Below, piece after piece: positions 47,472-59,447 of a DNA stretch of 64,000 nt (positions within the stretch are counted from its first letter, which is position 1; every line of letters starts with the position of its first letter). The translations under genes and the position numbers were made by a program. This DNA comes from Halictus rubicundus (taxonomy: Eukaryota > Arthropoda > Insecta > Hymenoptera > Halictidae). Location: contig NC_135149.1 of NCBI RefSeq assembly GCF_050948215.1, forward strand, positions 12,939,001 to 13,003,000. The letters run 5' to 3'. Under the pieces are notes generated by a model. That model made no database searches, had not been told where the DNA came from, and saw nothing but the letters and a program-made list of their open reading frames with translations.

Positions 47472-49523
47472 ATTGGTATTCCTCCGAACGGAGGTCCCTC
47501 AGGGACTCACTGCTGTGGGTGAGTACGGGTATTGGCGAACCCGGGGCGCCCCGAAGCGCCACCTCAGTAGATTGAAGTTCTGACTTCATCTACTCTTAGT
47601 TTCTTGTCGGTTAGGCCGTACTTGTGTACGGGGTTGGTTTGGCTCTCGTGAGCCGTTAGATTTGCACTCTTGTGCATGTTAGGTAGGCCGTACTCGTGTA
47701 CGGTGTTAGTTTGGCTCTCGTGAGCCGGTTAGATTCGCACTCTTGTGCATATTAGGTAGGCCGTACTCGTGTACGGGGTTAGTTTGGCTCTCGTGAGCTG
47801 GTAGATTTGCACTCGTGTGCATGTTAGGTAGGCCGTACTCGTGTACGGGGTTAGTTTGGCTCTCGTGAGGCGGTTAGATTCGCACTCTTGTGCATATTAG
47901 GTAGGCCGTACTCGTGTACGGGGTTAGTTTGGCTCTCGTGAGCTGGTAGATTTGCACTCGTGTGCATGTTAGGTAGGCCGTACTCGTGTACGGGGTCATC
48001 GTTTTGTCTTTATTTCATCGTCTTCTGATACTTCGTTGTTCCTCCATTGTTTTGCGTCTAATCATTACTAATCTGTTTCAGATTGAGTACAACAGTTGCA
48101 GAAATTTATTATCGAACGAAGACAACGCATCGTACGAAGACTCGTTTCTTCTTCGATTACTTCTGTGTTCCTCCATTTTGTGTCTAATTATTATTAGTCT
48201 GTTTCAGTTAAATCGCAACAGTTCAGCATGATCATCGTCGAACGAAGACAACGAATAGTAAGAAGACTTCACAGTATTTATAAGTTCGTATTAGTTCTCG
48301 AGCAATTATTGTGTTAGATTCACTTTGTTAGTTTCGCTTGTTGATTTGGGTCACAGCCTTCTGCTGTGACCAGTTGGTAGCGTCACCCTCGAACCAGAGG
48401 CTGCTACTCTGGTTCGCTTCTTTCATTTTTGTTTCTCGTAAATCTGAGCCTTCTGCTCCATTTTTATTTTCTCTGGAATTGTTCAGAGACTTGTCAGATT
48501 TAGTTTTTTTTTTGGCTCACAATAATTGCTCGATTCGAGTGCGTGCGTTAGTTATTAAGCTTGTTTATTAGTATTGTATAAATGTCGAGTAATTATTGCC
48601 GTAACTTCACTTTGCTCGGTTCGATTTTTGATTCCGACACAGCCTTATGCTGTGTCGGACCTTGCTTGTATGTACCAGACCGGTTGGTACCGGTGCTCGG
48701 CGTAGATCCATTGAGAGGGATGTTCGAGAGACCTGTTCACTCGTGTAAAATCCTCCCTGCCGTAAGTCCACCCGAGTCGCCTCAACGCTAGTCGTTGCCT
48801 GGCGACAGGTGGGTGGGGGAAACTTAGGGTATCGTTTGAACGCTTCTCTCGAACATCGCTCTTCGTGAGAACACGTCGGGTATCGATGCTGGCTGGAGTT
48901 GGGCTGCAAGCATTGTACGCGTCGCGTCACCCTCGATCCAGAGCCTTCTGCTCTGGTTCGGTTTTGTTTCTCTCTTTGAAAGAATCAGAGCCTTCTGCCT
49001 GATTCGTTTTTAATCTCCCGTGAATCGGAGACTTCTTCTCCGACTCACTCCATTTGCTCCGCAATAATTACTCGACATACTCTGCGAAATTTAGTTTCTA
49101 AGACTCGAACGGTCGTTGTAAGAAAGGGAGTCAGAAGGAAGCGTATTGAATTCCTTCTGGCTTCCTTTCGGGTCTCTTGTGCAGCAACCTCCTCGTGGTG
49201 AGACCCGGGCAATCGGTATTATTCTCTATTTGTAAGAACTTCTAGTAATCTTACAAATAGGGAATAATATCGAGCTAATAGCTGCTTATTTATAACTTTG
49301 CGATAACATTTTAAAATAAAATTTAAGACGTACTAATAATAAAAACTTGTGTATTTAATTGAATTGTGTCTGAATTTACTTTAGGCTACCTCGGGATGAG
49401 CCGAAGGTCCTTCAATGCACTCCTTGTTTACTCTTGGCCCATCGTCACCTTCGAGGCAGCTCTCTTTCAATTATTAATCAAAACACGCTGTTTTTGTTTC
49501 TGAATACCTTTCTATTCAATGAA
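47472..49523. repeat. Hairpin-array unit 4 (outermost, most diverged)
   Basis: One front module (47472), triplet-hairpin tandem 47609-47998, a partial extra copy of the GAACGAAGACAACG segment, domain 1 arms 48298-48313 and 48518-48533, domain 2 arms 48583-48599 and 49061-49077, terminal hairpin 49217-49269. The 13-bp hairpin is partly degraded (GATGAGCC and GGCCCATC arms near 49395 and 49435). Confidence 0.82.
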
Positions 49524-49689
49524 AAAGGGTTAGCTTGTCCCTGTTGAGCAAGTGTTAGGTTAGTGTTAGGTTTGCTGTCCTCAGCGGGTTAGATTTACAC
49601 CTGTTTTCACCCGTGTGCGTGAACGGTCGTGTATTGGGTTCAGAGTCGTATCTTCATCATTTATCATAGGTATATGGTCGAAAGTTCTC
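49524..49689. other. Junction sequence after the hairpin array
   Basis: A decayed continuation of triplet-hairpin words (GTTAGGTTTGCTGTCCTCAG, CACCCGTGTGCGTG), then AT-rich DNA. No gene. Confidence 0.4.
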
Positions 49690-49954
49690 GTGGATCTAGT
49701 TACAAGATTTATTGTTCGTCAGAGTAGAGGGCGTAAGAAATCTAGTTGTTGTTAACGATGTCGGTATTTCAGATCGTGAGACACGAAACCCCATATGGTG
49801 ATTGGTCTACTCCTATACCTCGTCTGTGGTGCCGGCACAGACGAGGTATAGGAGTAGACCAATCACCAAATGGGGTTTCGTGTCTCTCATGTAAACAACT
49901 GGTTTTCTTACGCCCTCTTCGCTGACGAACGATAAATGTTGGAACTAGATCCAC
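49690..49954. repeat. Inverted repeat built from the CAGACGAGGTATAGG module
   Basis: Inner arms of about 50 bp (49778-49828 and 49836-49887) are near-perfect complements with a centre of about 7 bp, GTGCCGG. Beyond a gap the pairing resumes (GGATCTAGTT, TTCGTCAGAG, GGGCGTAAGAAA on the left with complements at 49909-49953). The inner arm contains CAGACGAGGTATAGGAGTAG, the word seen at 5.4 and 35.96 kb. Confidence 0.85.
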
Positions 49955-49994
49955 AAAAATGATCAAATCTGGTCAAATACAAATGATTGACGAG

Positions 49995-50640
49995 TTATGT
50001 CACCGACGAGATATATATAAAGACTGCCAGCCCCCGTGTTAAACTCCGAGTCTCAAACTAGGTGCCAGGTGGGTGTTGGGAGCGGTCGGTAACGGCCCCA
50101 ATCACCTACGAGATATATATATATATCTCGTCGTTGAAGCTGCTCGGTTCTGTTCCCTGCTAGAAGCTGCTCGGTTCTGTTTCATGCTAAATGCTGTTCG
50201 GTTCTGTGCCTTGCTAAAACCTGGCGATGTCACGAAAATGGGAACGCCGAAACCCCGGACGTGAGCCCTCACCTATCCTCTCTGCTCTCATTTCCTCTCT
50301 GATGTCACGAAAGTTGGAACGCATGCTCAAAATGAGTAGGAGGCAGCACTTTATTGGGAACGCCGGAAACCCTGGGCGTGAGCACTCTCCTATCCTTTCT
50401 GTCCAAAGCTTCTGGACTCGAAACCTCCAGGAATGCAAAGGGCTCCCAGAACCTCTTGCTAGACCGACAGCTCGAGAGGGACTGCAGTTTCCCTGAGTCG
50501 AATTTCTATTTATACAGGCCACTATCACCCATGATTACAGGTAGTAGGGATCCCTTCTCAGGCTGGGGAAAAAGCCGCTTGCATACCTTTGATTTTCTTG
50601 TAGGCATTTTAATCAGTGATCACTGAAAAATGATTCTTGC
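49995..50640. repeat. Small repeats and TA-dinucleotide dyads
   Basis: ACGAGATATATATA followed by the TA-rich dyad GAGATATATATATATATCTC (50109-50128). Then a tandem of about 32 bp with GCTGCTCGGTTCTGT (three units, 50130-50215), and two copies of a GTCACGAAAATGGGAACGC / GGGAACGCCGGAAACCC block (50226-50410). Several overlapping short frames on both strands are by-products. Confidence 0.6.
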
Positions 50641-51677
50641 TATTATTTATACTGCGTCTGACAGACATTGGAATCTGCATTTATACCCAATCAAACGTGT
50701 ACTGCGTTCTACGTATGTAGTGTAAGGGAAAACACAAACAATCAGCTTCGGCGATTTAAAACAATAATTTATTTCATAAAGAACTATCTTATAATACCGC
50801 TAAACCTAGTGGACAGGTTATTGCATCTGCTTCCTTTAAATAATTACCGCTTACGGTACCGACGAGTCGTTCAAACGATGAGTAATAGTTGCTAATACTA
50901 TTCAACGTATTTACAGAATCGTAGTCGCAGGAGATGTTCCATGCTCATAAAAAACAACGACGCATCTGTGTGTTACAAACTCGTTCGAGCAGACCTCTTT
51001 AAACCAATCAAACGCACTGTGGAACACGATACAATAATGATAACAATTCACGTAAAAACTGAACGAAAGGTTTAACGTTACAATTTATATCTAAAACATG
51101 AGAACAGAATATAATCTTAACAAATAGATCGTGTAAATTCCGAAAAACCAACATAGACAAGTTTTTCAATAAGATTTTTCGTTGTAAAATCGTTCTCGTT
51201 CACGATCTTTCGATACCAATCTATCCTATCGCAATAACTCTGTGCATAAAAAAAACCATCGTGGAATAATAAAGAACAGTCCATGGAAACGTTGTTCCCA
51301 TAAAAAAAAAAAATGAATTCGCTCCTCTCCGAACAATTCTCAACGCGCAAAAACATTCGATCACATAGACTTCGTTAAGGGTATCTTAAAAAATCTAACT
51401 GTAGTTCCCTTTACAATCTGATCAATGATTCTGGCAATCAGGCCAAGAAGCTTGCTGGATGATTTCCGGAACGGTCGAGCCTGCACTCTTCGTGGAACAA
51501 TGTTCTAAAGAAAACAGCATTGACTCAAACGAACAGGAAAATATTTACAACGGTTGTCCGTTCAACCGAGTCTTGGCAGCCATACAAAACACAGCAGATT
51601 CAACAACAAAGCTCCGACACCGTGGAGTCAAGCTGACGCAACACCCGACGCAATTTCAGGTACCCTCTTCAAGGGAG
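50641..51677 (-). other. Oaz 3' flank, probable 3' UTR
   Basis: Lies directly downstream of the Oaz stop on the minus strand and is free of the window's repeats. AATAAA on the minus strand (TTTATT at 50769-50774) is a candidate poly(A) signal, which would give a 3' UTR of about 0.9 kb. No other gene seen. Confidence 0.45.
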
Positions 51678-54600
51678 TCACGATTCCGTCTTCTCAGGAT
51701 GAGCAGCCTCCTCGTCCACCTCGGTCTTCAGGTTCTGGTTCATCTCGACCTGCTTCTCCTCCTCCTCCTCGTGTTCCATTTGCCCGTCAACGTTGATCTC
51801 CTCCTCTTCTTCGCCAACGTCTGGCAACATCTCCTCCTTCACCGTGATCCCATCATCGCAATTCTGCTCTTCAGCTTCTGTCACTTTTATTTCTGCGTTT
51901 TGCACATTTTCGTGGGGTGGAGACATTTCTCCAGGACGGTGGAACGTCAGCACATGGTGATCCAGCTCGGCTCTAAAGAAGAACTTCAAGGTGCACTTCG
52001 AGCAGTCGTAGGGCCGGGCACCTAGACCGTGTTCTTGGAGCATGTGGTTCTGAAAAATAATTTAAATTCTTAAGACATTCTCGTGTATACAATTTAAGAG
52101 AAATTCTTTGAGATTGATAAGTACCTGAAGACCGATCGGAGCGGTGAAAAGGGACTGACAAATGTAACAACTCAGAGCAGCACAGCCGGCGAAAGTGTGC
52201 TCTATCAGGTGACTCTGCAGCTGTAGGGGGCTGCAGGCTTCGTAGAGACAGAGGTGACAGCGCAGGGCATCCACGGAAGCTTTCCCTGTAGCTTCCAAAT
52301 GCTCCTTTCTGACGTGCTGTTGTATCTTAGCCTCTGACGGGAACGACATCTGAGACAGACAGTAAATTGTTAGTCGAGGTTTAAAGACTGTCACACACGC
52401 TCCGTCTTGTCGTCTTGCCTAGATAAAGTAGTGTCGAGCATTTCGAATTACCTGGCACTGTATACAGGTGTACGTGTTGGAGCCAGCAGCAGGCTTCTCG
52501 TGCTCCGCGAGCCTGTGTTTCTCCACCTCCTCGGGGTCTTCGAACTTCACGCCACAGTCCTGACATCTTTTATTATCAGTCAAGTTCTCGTCAGTCCTCT
52601 CTTCAGCCTTGAACACCCTCTCGGACTCCCATCTATCTCTGGACCCGTCCCACTGGGACTCTTTGCTGCTGGGAGCCCAGCTTCTGTCGTTCTTTGCTCT
52701 AGCATGTTCGTAGGGTGAATTTAGAATAGGTAGACCCTGAGAGTGGCGGATGTAGCAAGACTTGCAGACTCTGAGGGACTGTCCTCCGCCGGTGATGTGG
52801 CTGGGAGGAAGGCTGACGAAGTCGTCAGCCGAGTAATCTCTCAGGCATAGACAGCACCCTGGACTCTGGCTCTTCTGATTGGGGCTGGGACTGGACGCGG
52901 TGCTCTGGGAGCTGGTGGACGATCTGAGATGATGCCTGGCGTGAAGACGACACTCCAGGTCGCTGATTAACGTCTGTCTGCAGACCACGCACGCGGCAGG
53001 AAGATGAGGAAGGGAGCCGTCGAGTCTCTGCTGAGGATCGACGTTCTCCAGACTGTGTCTCTGCACGTGTTCGAGGAACTGAGCTTCCGAGGCTAGGTTC
53101 CCTCGGCAGACGACACAGCTGTCGCTCAGCTGGATCTTGCAGTGCTTCTGCAGCTTATGCTCGGCCAGGGTAGCTCCAGAAGGACATACCTCGTCACAGA
53201 TGTTGCACTTGTGCCTGCCCCCAGGCTCGTTTGAAGCGTGCTGAATCCTCGTGTGAGACTCTAGCTCGGTTCTAGAACGACATACCTCGCCACAGTAAGC
53301 GCAGGTCATGCTCAGACTGGACAGAGACTTCGTCTGAAGCTTTGCGGGTGCGTGAGCCAGTTTCTTGTGCGCTTGAAGCTCAGCCTCGTTCGCGAACTCT
53401 CCCCTCTCGCAGAGCTCGCACTGCTGGGACCCTGTACTGGTGTAATTCGGACGTTTGTTGTTGTTGTCGCGTTGGTTCAGCGAGTTGTTGTTGCTGGAAG
53501 CTGGGGAACGACCTCTTTTCTGGGACTTTGGCTAGGAAAACACGAAAGTTGCGAAGATTCAGAGATTGTGAAACAATTAACGTTCCCTTGGTTATCAATA
53601 GTCTGTTCCGCCGTTTCAAGAACGAACAGTAGCTTATTCCAACAATGAATTAGTACACTCACCTCATCCTGAGTCCTCGGAGGTCTCCCGATCCTCCCAT
53701 TCTCCCTGGAGCTGCTCCTGACAGCCTGATGGTCGCTAGAATGATGCGCCTGAGCCATGTGTCTGTCCAGCAAGAACTCCACGGCGAAGCCCTCTCTGCA
53801 AATGGGACATCTGTACAAGCTAGTCGAGTGGCTGGCCAGGTGCAGTTGCAGCTCCAATTCGGAATTACAGCAAATTCCGCAGAAAACGCATCTTGGTATA
53901 GCGCTGCCAGTAACCCCAGGTGTAGAAGCGGGACTCCTAGCGACGGGGCTGCTGTTCGAGATCGTGGACGGTGCATGAACGCTCCTGACATGATTCGCCA
54001 TCTCCGCCTCGCTTCTGAAGAAGCTTCTGCCCTCGCCAGGCGAGTTCCCAGGCGAATTTTCATTATTAGGAACAGTGCAGGCGTTGCACCGGTAGATCCT
54101 GCATTCCTGACTATGCTTCACAGCGAAATGAACTTGTATAGCGACTCTGGAGTCGAAAGTGTCCCTGCACAAGGCGCATCTGTAAAGGTGATGCGCGTGA
54201 CTGTCGAGCAGGTGCCTCTGCAGTAGATCTGGATGAGGGTACAGTTTCTTGCAAGCTCCGCAAGCGTACTCCTTGCTGATCTGGCCTAGATAATGCTTAG
54301 TGAGATGCACCAGCATGTCCTCTCTATCTTGGAAGCTCGCTTCGCATTTTGGACAAGGGTGTCTCATCGAGTCGTTCCTGTGATCAGCCTGGAGATGCCT
54401 GGCCAGGTGTTCTCTGAACGACTCGAAGTCTTTCAAAGCAGCTCCGCACTGTCCGCAGAGCAGGGTGCCGGGATTGTAGCCGCTCTCGGTGGGTCTGGAA
54501 TGTTTGCTGGTCAAATCAGCTGGCTCTGATACCGAATCCCTGGTCTTCTGATTTCTAGAACTCTTGGAGTCTCCGTAGGTCCCATTGATCTTCGCCTCTC

Positions 54601-57600
54601 CGTACTCTGCGCCGTCCAGAGGTCCTAATCTTCGATTCTCGCAGTGTTGAAGGACGTAGTGCTCTGCGTAGGCCGCGGCAGAGGCACAGGGGATGCCGCA
54701 GAGAGGACACATCATCAGCGCGGAGCCGAATCCGTCGGTTCTGTGGATCGAGACCAGGTGGTCCCTCAGCAAGGCCAACGTCGAGAACTTCATCGTGCAT
54801 TGGTTACACGTGAACGCGTTCTCGAACTGGTCCTTGTCCGTCGATCTCTCCGCATCCTCCTGATACTTCCTCTCGTGATGATCCTTCGAGGATCCCTCTG
54901 ATCGGTGCGACCCTTTCTCGCGCTGATAACCGGCTTGATCGCTGGTCCTGCTGGGAGACGGAGGGACTGCGACGCTCTCGCCGCTCAGGATCGCCTGGTG
55001 CATCGTGTGCACGTGCATCTGCAGCTGCTGCATGCAACTGAACGAGTCCCGCGTGCAGTACATGCAGGCCAGCTTCAAAGGAGAGCTCAGGATCGGCGTG
55101 TTCGACGCGCTGCCGTGAGAGCTTTTCAATCCTGTTCTAGGGTTCAGAGCTAGGTTCAGGGAGGGCGACGGGGAACTGGGAACCGGGGGAGAGGATGTGC
55201 TGTGCGAGGACACGCTGCGACGACCGTACTCCACGTCCTGCAGCTTCGTCGCGCCCTGGGACTGATGGTGGTGCTTCTTGTGAGACTGCATGTGCGACGT
55301 TAGCGCTGCTGCTGTGTTGTAGCCGCGGGAGCAGGCTGTGCACTGGTACGGCTTCTGAGTGTCGTGCGTCTTCATGTGGATCTTCAGATGGTCGCTGAAA
55401 CCATTCATTGCGTTCTAGAGAATCTTGGAAGAAAAGGAGACCCGAAGATTGGGATTCGGGATTGAGGTTCAACAGGTGGAAGTTCTTCGAGTAGCTTTCA
55501 ATTGTAGGGTTGTTGCGAAACGTACGCGAGCAACGGGTAAATTAGATGCTTAAGTGTTTCACACCCGGGAAGATTGTGGAAGAGGTTGTAAATGTTAGAA
55601 AACTGGTTGCTAATAGGTAGAATGCAGATTTTATGCATTTATGGCAAAAATGGGTGGGTGTCATTTCACACGAAAAGATTGCAGGAATTTAAGAGCATTG
55701 AGTGTATTGTGACCTAAGAACATTACGTGTAAAGGATTAAAGGGCCCAGGAAAAATTTACGGAGCAAATTCTAGAGAAGAGAATTGTAGGACCTAGAAGT
55801 TTCGAAATGAAGAAAATTGTAGAGGAACGACTGCAGGGTATAGAAAGCAAACTAAAAGGAAGGTGGTCGCAGGAAGGAGACGACGCAGTATTCAAACCGG
55901 GAATCGTCGTGGAAGAAGCACGTCAATCGGGATCAAAATTGCACGATATCGGACGGTTCCCCCGATGGCTGAATTGTCGACCGGTGACGAAAACGGACGT
56001 CGAAATTTTGGGGATCTGTCAGAGATCTCGCGGCCAAAAATAAAGGGTGTCGAGTCGAGGCGATACGAACGCGATGGGTCAACAATTTTCACGCGGCCGT
56101 ACCCACGAACGGATGAATAATTCATCCCCTCGACGGAAAACTAAATCCGTTATAAGGCGAGGTCAGACTCACGGACGCGCGCACACACGGGACGGTCGCG
56201 GACCGGTCAGTGTCTCGATTTCCAGAAACGAAGACAGACGGCAAATTTGCTCTTGCACTTTACGCCTGAATAATTCATAAGCGAGGATTATCGGCCGGCC
56301 AGCCTGGCCACGTCCTATTATCGCCTGTATCGCTTCCCGTGTGTCGTCTATCCGGCTGAGGAAAACGGGAAACCGCCGTGTGTCAACCTAGCCGACACGT
56401 TCCTCGCGAACGGTAGACCTTTCGCTCGAGGACGGGGTGTATCGACGACATTTCGCACTTTTCTACCTCTCCTTACAGCGTGGTGGCCTCTGACGCTCTC
56501 CACTCGGTGGTGGGAACGTGTAAAAAGTGGTAAAATCTCAAATTTGTTCTTTTTCCATTTTTAGGAATCACGCGCAACGGAAAGTTATTGAGGATTCTTG
56601 AGATCGTTAGAGACGGAGAACAAGCGAGTAAATATTACTAGACTGCGGATTTTTATGCACAATCTAAATTGTCCCAATTGCAATGAACTGGTACCGAATA
56701 GAAATTTTTCTTTAATAACTTGAAAGCTAAACACGGTACATTGATATTCTGAAATTCTTTAATTTTTTATATAAACGCGTAAAATCTGCTGTCTAAATGA
56801 TACAACACGTTCCCCTCGTATCGTTTTTTAAATTGTAAGGATATTTAATGACGTCTGCGGTGCTAGTTAGACTAATTAAAATTGGGAGAATTGCAAATGA
56901 TTCTGCTCTACAGCAGTTGGTAGCGTAACAAAAAATAAAACGAGTTTTCAGTTCGAACTAATCCTGCATTTCCTTCATTTTCTGTCGAATTGTTCAACAT
57001 TAAAAAATTCTACGTACGATTAGGAACATTTGGAGACAGCTCGCTTGAAAAGGCTGTAAGGTAATTTCGCGAGCGAACCTGCGAGTTATAAAAGATTGGT
57101 AAACTACGAATTAGAAGGATAATGAAATTGTCTTGTTGGTGGACGATGATTTAGAGTAATCCGGGAGGTGATTCTCCGTTAAATCCATCAACCGGTGGTC
57201 AAGGTAATCACGGCGGAGTGTTTAGTAAATGGAAAAAATGGCCAGTCATTATCCCCGCAGGGGTGGAGCGTGCTGTTAGGGGTCCGGAAGAGAGGAAATA
57301 GAAATAAATGGAGCAGAAGAGAGAGCTCCACCCAGCGAACTCTCCTCGGATTCTCCCACGAGTTCCGACGGCTCTCGACCGTCCACGCTCGCAGAAATTT
57401 TATTTACGCCCCTCGTTTGCGAAAATAATAGAAGCCTGAAGGGATAAAACCGTTTCGCAAGGATTGCTAGCCCCCAACGTGTCACTTTTCAACGGACCTG
57501 TGACGGATTACGGCGCGCTCGTCAACCTGTGAATCGTCTTCTCAAACGTCTCTGAACACTTCCAATTTAATCGCGATCGAGTTCTTCTCGAGAAAGCTGA

Positions 57601-59411
57601 TGATCTACTTGGTAGAGTTGCATACTATCGATATAAAAAGATTCCTGCTCGCTGATATTTATGAATGGACTGCGGGCACTTTATGCAAAATAGAGATTTT
57701 CTTCATCAATTGTAAAATTCAGGAGCCAAATACAAATATAGTGTTTACTCGATTTATGTCCAAAACTCGGATCTAGCCACGGACATATATCGACCAGGAG
57801 ATACTACTATTCTTTGATCTACGCGACCTTTCGGCGACCGAAATCTCTCGAGCTTCGTGACCCCTGACGAGGTATACCCCGCGGCAGTGGGTATAATTCC
57901 GCGACGTTTATCATCCAGGCCTTGGCGACATATGTAGAGAAATCACTGTATATACAAATTTTCTACAGTTGAAAATAATATATCGACATCCGAAAATTTT
58001 TGCAATCTATGTTTTAAATGTCACGTCCTCTTTTTTTCCACAAATGCCTAAAATCTGCAGTCTACTTACGAATAGACAGATGCATAATAAAAATTGTCCG
58101 GTCTTCAAAATGCGTGAATTTTGCAGTTTCATGAAATACGTAAAAAAAAAGAGCAAAATTGTATTAAAAGATAGAATTTTGTTAAGCGATGGACTCTTAA
58201 TCGAACATTTATGTTGTTGGTTCGCGTCATCCGGGAAAGAATTGATCTCGTTTTGTCTTCGCGTGGCAGATGATACGAGCGCGTCGGATCGATGGTCGGC
58301 GATCTACGTCGCCGCACCGAGATCCCCCGTCGCTGCGGGATCTATGTGAGAACCACGGGGGTTTTCACCCTTTTGTTGGGTCACCCAAGCCGACCGTCAA
58401 GTCCCGAGAACGAATAGAGATGTGGCGTAAAGATCAGCCGACGCGATTGTAATAATGGCTGACAGGAGAAGGTCTCTGTTAGGACTTCGACTTTTCGTTT
58501 CGAGCGACCAATCCCCGAACTCAAGGTCCACTTACTCGTTCGTTCCGAGACTGATCCTATTCTAATTGAACCTGCTTCCGCAGTCGATCTAATAAGGAAG
58601 AGGGGCTAGCTTCTGCAAATCGAAAATTGTCTCGGTAATTCTACGTGTTAAAGACGATCGAATTAGATTATTAGGGTCTCCGATCTTCACAAGATCTCTC
58701 CAATAAAAAGATACGTGAACATTAGTGTCTACAAGTTGAAAGTACCTTTCAGAATCCCGCGTGTTTCCTTATAAAAATGAGAAGATTGAATATTGTGAAT
58801 TCATTAAAAGAAGATAAAATATCGTCACACTATTTTGGGCTCGGTGACATTATTAAAGGCAAAAAGTTTTTCTGCAATCTCTACTTCTCGCACCGACTTG
58901 GAAAGTTTTTATTTTGCCTAAAAATCTGGAAATTATAGAACGCGAGACCCGAGATCCCCAGTTGACTCTGCTCGAGATCCAGAGTTAAAAAGACTGAGAA
59001 ATTGAAATGCATTTGCAGCTAGTGTTTTCTGGATCAAGGGACGATCCAGAGACGATGTAGGGACGCGGATGGCGAAGGGGATGCGAGTTCTGGATCGTGT
59101 TCGAAGTCGTGAGCGCGGCGTAAGAATGTAAGGCCGGTCGGACGAGCGGGAACGAGGCACTTGACTAATGTTCTACCTGTTGTCCCGTAACACCTATGCG
59201 CCTACCTGTCCGCCGCTCACCTGGACAAGCGGGGGCCCCTTCTTCTCGCGTGCACACGTAGCATTCAGGAACAGCCGGTTGCGCGCAGGGAGGAGACGGA
59301 CACACTCGAACACGAAAAAGGTGAGCGCCGGTTAGGTTCGCCACCCTCGCGTTCTCCAGCTTAGCATTTCAATACGCGAGAAGACCGAGTGAATGTGCTT
59401 CAAGGATAGAG

Positions 59412-59447
<36 letters not shown>

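Noticed and set aside
41917..48930. Conserved 106-107-codon minus-strand frame in all four hairpin units, and a 69-codon plus frame over the same place
   Set aside because: Both strands are open over domain 2, and the paired stems explain the conservation better. The unit 3-4 insertion is 3 bp in this frame, which is compatible with coding, but there is no domain or start context. Worth a Ka/Ks test only if transcribed.
53380..53619. Gln-rich minus-strand frame
   Set aside because: It overlaps the Oaz exon and intron in another phase. The Oaz frame there reads Asn/Ser-rich, joins the neighbouring exons in phase and continues into zinc fingers.
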